Positions 5,137-8,357 of a stretch of DNA of 8,357 nt are shown here, in pieces. Under the pieces are notes generated by a model that did no database searches, had not been told where the DNA came from, and saw only the letters and a list, made by a program, of their open reading frames with translations. Both the position numbers and the translations under genes were made by a program. The stretch covers positions 1,893 through 10,249 of the forward strand of contig QHPN01000132.1 in assembly GCA_003219115.1 (NCBI GenBank), read 5' to 3'. The DNA is from Verrucomicrobiota bacterium. GTDB taxonomy: Bacteria > Verrucomicrobiota > Verrucomicrobiia > Chthoniobacterales > UBA10450. The number at the start of each line of letters is the position of its first letter. Positions within the stretch are counted from its first letter, which is position 1.

Positions 5137-6297
5137 ATGAAACCGTTTACGCTTGTCCTCGGACTGCTCATCAGCGTGGCAGTAACGGCCGGTTGTTCGC
5201 GAAAGCCGGCTCAAGTCGCGCCAAATGCGCCGGAAGTCCTGGTCACAACCGTCCAACCGCGCGATGTGCCACGCATCCTCGAACGCGTCGCCACGCTCGA
5301 TGGATTCATCAACGCCAACATCAACGCGCAGGTGAGCGGATACATCATCTCGCGCGACTACAAGGAAGGCAGTGTGGTGAAGAAGGGCGACCTCCTTTTT
5401 CGGATCGATTCGCGTCCGTTCGACGCAGCGCTCGCACAAGCGAAAGCCAATCTGGCCAAAGCCCAGGCCACGCAGGCAAAGGCCGATGCCGACGAAAAAC
5501 GTGCCATCGATCTTTTCAATAATAAGGTAACCAGCCCGCAGGAGCGGGACACCGCATTTCAGGCAGCGGCCGCGGCGAGGGCCGATACTCAAGCCGATGA
5601 AGCAGCGGTCGAACAAGCCGAACTCAACGTCGCATACACCAGAATAATTGCGCCGATTGACGGTATCGCCGGAATCGCTACCGCGCAGGTTGGAGACCTT
5701 GTTAGTCCAACCAGCGGCCCGCTCACCACAATTTCACAAATTGATCCCATCAAGGCCATCGTCACTACCGGTGAGGGACCTTTTACGGATTTCATCAGCC
5801 GCCATCCTAATCCGGACGAACGCCAGCGTTACGTGAACTCGCTCGAGTTCAAACTGATTCTTGGCAACGGCAACGCATATCCGGAAAAAGGAAAGTTTTA
5901 CGCGCTGGATCGCAGCCTTGATGTAAGGACGGGCTCGATCCGCTACGAGGTGACGTTTCCAAATCCGGAAAATGGGTTGCGGCCCGGGCAATTCGGTAAG
6001 GTGCGTTTCGTCGCCGATATGAAGAAAGGCGCCCTGGTTATTCCGCAGGAAGCGGTGAGCGAATTACAGGGCAGCTATCAAGTGATCGCGGTTGGCGAAG
6101 ACAACAAGGCGAGCGTTCAGCCGGTGAAAATGGGCGAGCGCTTGGGGCCGATGTGGGAAGTCCTCGAGGGATTAAAGCCAGGCGACAAAGTCATTGTGCA
6201 AGGCATTCAAAAAGTTCGCCCGGGTAGTTCTGTAACGGTAAAGGATTGGACGCCACCGGCCGAGCAAATCGCCTCGACCACTTCCGGAGAACATTAG
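5137..6297 (+). CDS. RND efflux periplasmic adaptor lipoprotein (AcrA/MexA type)
   Basis: This 386-aa membrane-fusion protein links the inner-membrane RND pump to an outer-membrane channel. Residues 1-19 are a lipoprotein signal with lipobox TAGC, so C20 would be lipidated. Next come the first lipoyl half (NINAQVSGYIISRDYKEGSV, about 60-79, then KKGDLLFRID), an Ala/Lys/Glu/Gln-rich alpha-hairpin coiled coil (about 93-160), the second lipoyl half (ELNVAYTRIIAPIDG, 162-176), a beta-barrel, and the membrane-proximal domain (KKGALVIPQEAV to the end, with GLKPGDKVIVQGIQKVRPG). Start choice: a longer in-phase frame begins at 4966, but its first 57 codons look unlike protein and would bury the signal peptide, so ATG 5137 is chosen despite a weak ribosome-binding site. 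The stop is 4 bases before the pump gene, so the two are surely one operon. Exported substrates cannot be told. Confidence 0.94.
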   Translation: MKPFTLVLGLLISVAVTAGCSRKPAQVAPNAPEVLVTTVQPRDVPRILERVATLDGFINANINAQVSGYIISRDYKEGSVVKKGDLLFRIDSRPFDAALAQAKANLAKAQATQAKADADEKRAIDLFNNKVTSPQERDTAFQAAAAARADTQADEAAVEQAELNVAYTRIIAPIDGIAGIATAQVGDLVSPTSGPLTTISQIDPIKAIVTTGEGPFTDFISRHPNPDERQRYVNSLEFKLILGNGNAYPEKGKFYALDRSLDVRTGSIRYEVTFPNPENGLRPGQFGKVRFVADMKKGALVIPQEAVSELQGSYQVIAVGEDNKASVQPVKMGERLGPMWEVLEGLKPGDKVIVQGIQKVRPGSSVTVKDWTPPAEQIASTTSGEH

Positions 6298-6301
6298 TCC
6301 G

Positions 6302-8357
6302 ATGTCTGAGTTTTTCGTCAGGCGTCCGATTGTCGCCATTGTCATCGCGATTCTCATGACACTGGTCGGCGGTGTTTGCATTCTCGCTTTGCCCATCGCG
6401 CAATATCCGCAAATAGCGCCACCGGAGATTCAAGTGCAAACCCACTACACCGGGGCGGACGCGCTCACGATCGAGCAGTCAGTCGCGGCGCCGATCGAGC
6501 AACAGATGAGCGGCGTCGATAACATGAACTACATGTATTCGATCAACGCGAATAGCGGCGACATTCGATTGATCGTCAATTTCGATGTCGCAACCGATCC
6601 GAACATCGATCAAGTCCTGACGCAGCTTCGCGTGGCGCAAGCGCAATCACAATTGCCCCCCGACGTGAATAACTACGGCGTGACGGTTAAAAAATCGACA
6701 ACGGCGCCACTGATGCTGATCTCGCTCTATTCGCCCAAAGGCACCTACAACAACATTTTTCTCGCGAACTACGGCTACATTAATTTGTTCGATCAACTCA
6801 CGCGGCTGCCAGGAATTGGAAACGTCCAAATTTTCGGCGCCGGTCAATACGCGATGCGCTTGTGGGTGAAGCCTGATCAACTCGCGAAACTTGGCATCAC
6901 TGTTCCGGACATCATCACCGCAGTGCAAAAACAGAACACGGTGAATCCGGCCGGACAAGTTGGAAGCGAACCGATTCCAAGCGGGCAAAAATTTACTTAT
7001 ACCGTGCGGGCGCAGGGCCGATTGCAAACGCCGGAGGAATTCGGCGAGATCGTCGTTAGAGCAAACCCGGACGGCTCGTTCCTTCGAGTCAAAGACATCG
7101 CTCGGATCGATCTCGGCGCGCAAACTTACAACTTAAGAGGCAGGCTAAACGGCCAACCGGCGGCCATTCTCGCTTTGTATCAGTTGCCCGGCACTAACGC
7201 CGTCAAAGCCGCGCAAGCTGTGCGCAAGTTGATGGTTGAAGCGAAACAGCGATTCCCAGCCGACATGGATTACGCCGTTTCACTCGATCAGACACGTTCG
7301 GTTACTGAAGGATTGCGCGACATCGTTAAAACGTTGTTTGAAGCGCTCGCGCTGGTCGTCATCGTCGTATTCATTTTTTTGCAAAACTGGCGCGCTACGC
7401 TGATTCCTTTATGCGCGGTGCCGGTTTCGTTGATCGGCACGTTTGTACTGTTCCCGTTGTTCGGATTCTCGATCAACACGCTTTCGCTTTTCGGACTTGT
7501 GCTCGCCATCGGGCTTGTGGTTGACGACGCGATTGTTGTTGTCGAAGCAGTTGAGCGTCACATCGAAGAAGGAATGTCGGCGCGTGACGCGACACTTCAG
7601 GCGATGCGCGAAGTCTCAGGAGTGGTAGTCGGGGTCGCACTCGTACTTTCGGCCGTGTTCATTCCGACGGCGTTTCTCCCGGGTATCACCGGCAGATTAT
7701 ATCAACAGTTCGCCCTAACGATTGCGATCTCGGTGATCTTCTCGGCGTTCAATGCGCTATCACTGAGTCCGGCGCTCTCAGCGATGTTGCTGCGCCCACG
7801 CAAGCAAGCCCGCGGCCCGTTAGGTTGGTTCTATCGTGGATTCAATCGCATTTTCGGCAGCGCTACACACGGGTACGTGAATTGGTCGCGTTTCGCCATC
7901 CGAAAAGTTTTTCTCAGCTTCGCGTTGCTCGGTGTGCTTGCGGTCGGCGCCGGTCTTTTTGGATCGCACTTGCCGAGCGGCTTTTTGCCGGAGGAAGATC
8001 AGGGCTACGTTTTTCTCGCGCTTCAATTACCGGACGCGGCTTCGCTCGAGCGCACCGATCAAGCCTGTCGCAAGATCGAAGATTTCCTGAGCAAAACGCC
8101 CGGTGTCCAGTACACGACCAGCGTCATCGGATTCAGTCTGCTGAGTCTGGTGCAAAACACCTACAGCGCCTTTTTCTTCGTGACCTTTAAACCTTGGAGC
8201 GAGCGAACAAAACCCGAAGAGCAGTACACGGCCATCAAGGCACGATTAAATCAATATCTCGGTAGCCTTAGTGAAGGTATCGCGTTTGCGTTTCCACCAC
8301 CGGCAATCCCTGGCGTCGGCACGTCTGGTGGATTCACGTTTATGCTTGAAGACCGCG
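6302..8357 (+). CDS. HAE1-family RND multidrug efflux transporter (AcrB type, 3'-truncated)
   Basis: The window holds the first 685 codons of a protein normally about 1030-1070 aa. It starts MSEFFVRRPIVAIVIAIL, the conserved TM1. The first porter domain has LPIAQYPQIAPPEI and IEQQMSGVDNMNYM. TM2 starts near residue 344 and is followed by FLQNWRATLIP. TM4 carries the proton-relay pair D408-D409 in GLVVDDAIVVVE, matching AcrB D407-D408. Then come VFIPTAFLPG, the linker to the second half, LPSGFLPEEDQGYVFLALQL and the start of the second porter region (IPGVGTSGGFTFMLED), which corresponds to the AcrB switch-loop area. The protein uses proton flux to expel drugs, detergents or metabolites from the periplasm and inner leaflet. 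GGAGA (6286-6290) inside the adaptor's last codons is its likely ribosome-binding site. No key residue is missing in the visible part; the TM10 lysine lies beyond the window. Confidence 0.96.
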   Translation, partial: MSEFFVRRPIVAIVIAILMTLVGGVCILALPIAQYPQIAPPEIQVQTHYTGADALTIEQSVAAPIEQQMSGVDNMNYMYSINANSGDIRLIVNFDVATDPNIDQVLTQLRVAQAQSQLPPDVNNYGVTVKKSTTAPLMLISLYSPKGTYNNIFLANYGYINLFDQLTRLPGIGNVQIFGAGQYAMRLWVKPDQLAKLGITVPDIITAVQKQNTVNPAGQVGSEPIPSGQKFTYTVRAQGRLQTPEEFGEIVVRANPDGSFLRVKDIARIDLGAQTYNLRGRLNGQPAAILALYQLPGTNAVKAAQAVRKLMVEAKQRFPADMDYAVSLDQTRSVTEGLRDIVKTLFEALALVVIVVFIFLQNWRATLIPLCAVPVSLIGTFVLFPLFGFSINTLSLFGLVLAIGLVVDDAIVVVEAVERHIEEGMSARDATLQAMREVSGVVVGVALVLSAVFIPTAFLPGITGRLYQQFALTIAISVIFSAFNALSLSPALSAMLLRPRKQARGPLGWFYRGFNRIFGSATHGYVNWSRFAIRKVFLSFALLGVLAVGAGLFGSHLPSGFLPEEDQGYVFLALQLPDAASLERTDQACRKIEDFLSKTPGVQYTTSVIGFSLLSLVQNTYSAFFFVTFKPWSERTKPEEQYTAIKARLNQYLGSLSEGIAFAFPPPAIPGVGTSGGFTFMLEDR

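Noticed and set aside
6647..7123. 158-aa minus-strand ORF opposite the RND pump
   Set aside because: The pump frame is continuous and conserved through this stretch; the antisense frame is a by-product of its codon use.
1..8357. Defence island, CRISPR array, prophage, transposon or biosynthetic cluster
   Set aside because: No spaced repeats, transposase, integrase, nuclease, toxin-antitoxin pair or synthase was found; the genes are ordinary redox, envelope and efflux functions.

Overview
The window reads as an ordinary chromosomal stretch of a Gram-negative, probably soil-dwelling bacterium. It has moderately high GC, dense genes all on the + strand, a lipoprotein adaptor plus inner-membrane RND pump (which implies an outer membrane), and a secreted Tyr/Trp-rich peptidoglycan-binding protein. 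That mixture reminds me of Verrucomicrobiota (Chthoniobacterales-like) or Acidobacteriota. This placement is an impression from gene style, not a phylogenetic result.

Layout. (1) Bases 1-601: C-terminal two-thirds of a thioredoxin-reductase-like flavoprotein that lacks the redox CxxC, cut by the window edge. (2) Bases 660-3593: a regulated redox module made of a TetR/AcrR repressor, an unrecognised 109-aa protein, a zinc-dependent MDR alcohol dehydrogenase and an FabG-type SDR. Two copies of nearly the same operator, in opposite orientation, flank the repressor gene: one overlaps its own likely promoter and one precedes the 109-aa gene. This suggests one repressor controls itself and the reductase operon. 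The repressor has a cysteine where E. coli NemR has its sensing cysteine, so an electrophile or aldehyde signal is a reasonable hypothesis. (3) Bases 3633-4883: a secreted protein with a Tyr-rich centre and a C-terminal PG_binding_1 domain. Its stop overlaps a 34-codon single-pass membrane miniprotein with a good ribosome-binding site; that stop in turn overlaps (ATGA) a doubtful 68-codon ORF. (4) Bases 4884-5136: no convincing gene. (5) Bases 5137 to the end: an AcrA/MexA-type lipoprotein adaptor followed after 4 bases by an AcrB-type HAE1 RND transporter, cut off after 685 codons. An outer-membrane factor, if present, lies outside the window.

How they fit together: the ADH, SDR and NADPH-dependent flavoprotein all handle small redox substrates or reactive carbonyls, and the RND pump exports toxic compounds, so stress defence is a plausible common theme. 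Only the operator pair directly ties genes into one circuit. I see no CRISPR array, tRNA, rRNA, insertion sequence or phage gene, and no clear new defence or mobile system. The least-explained items are the 109-aa protein with its paired operators and the miniprotein coupled to the Tyr-rich protein.
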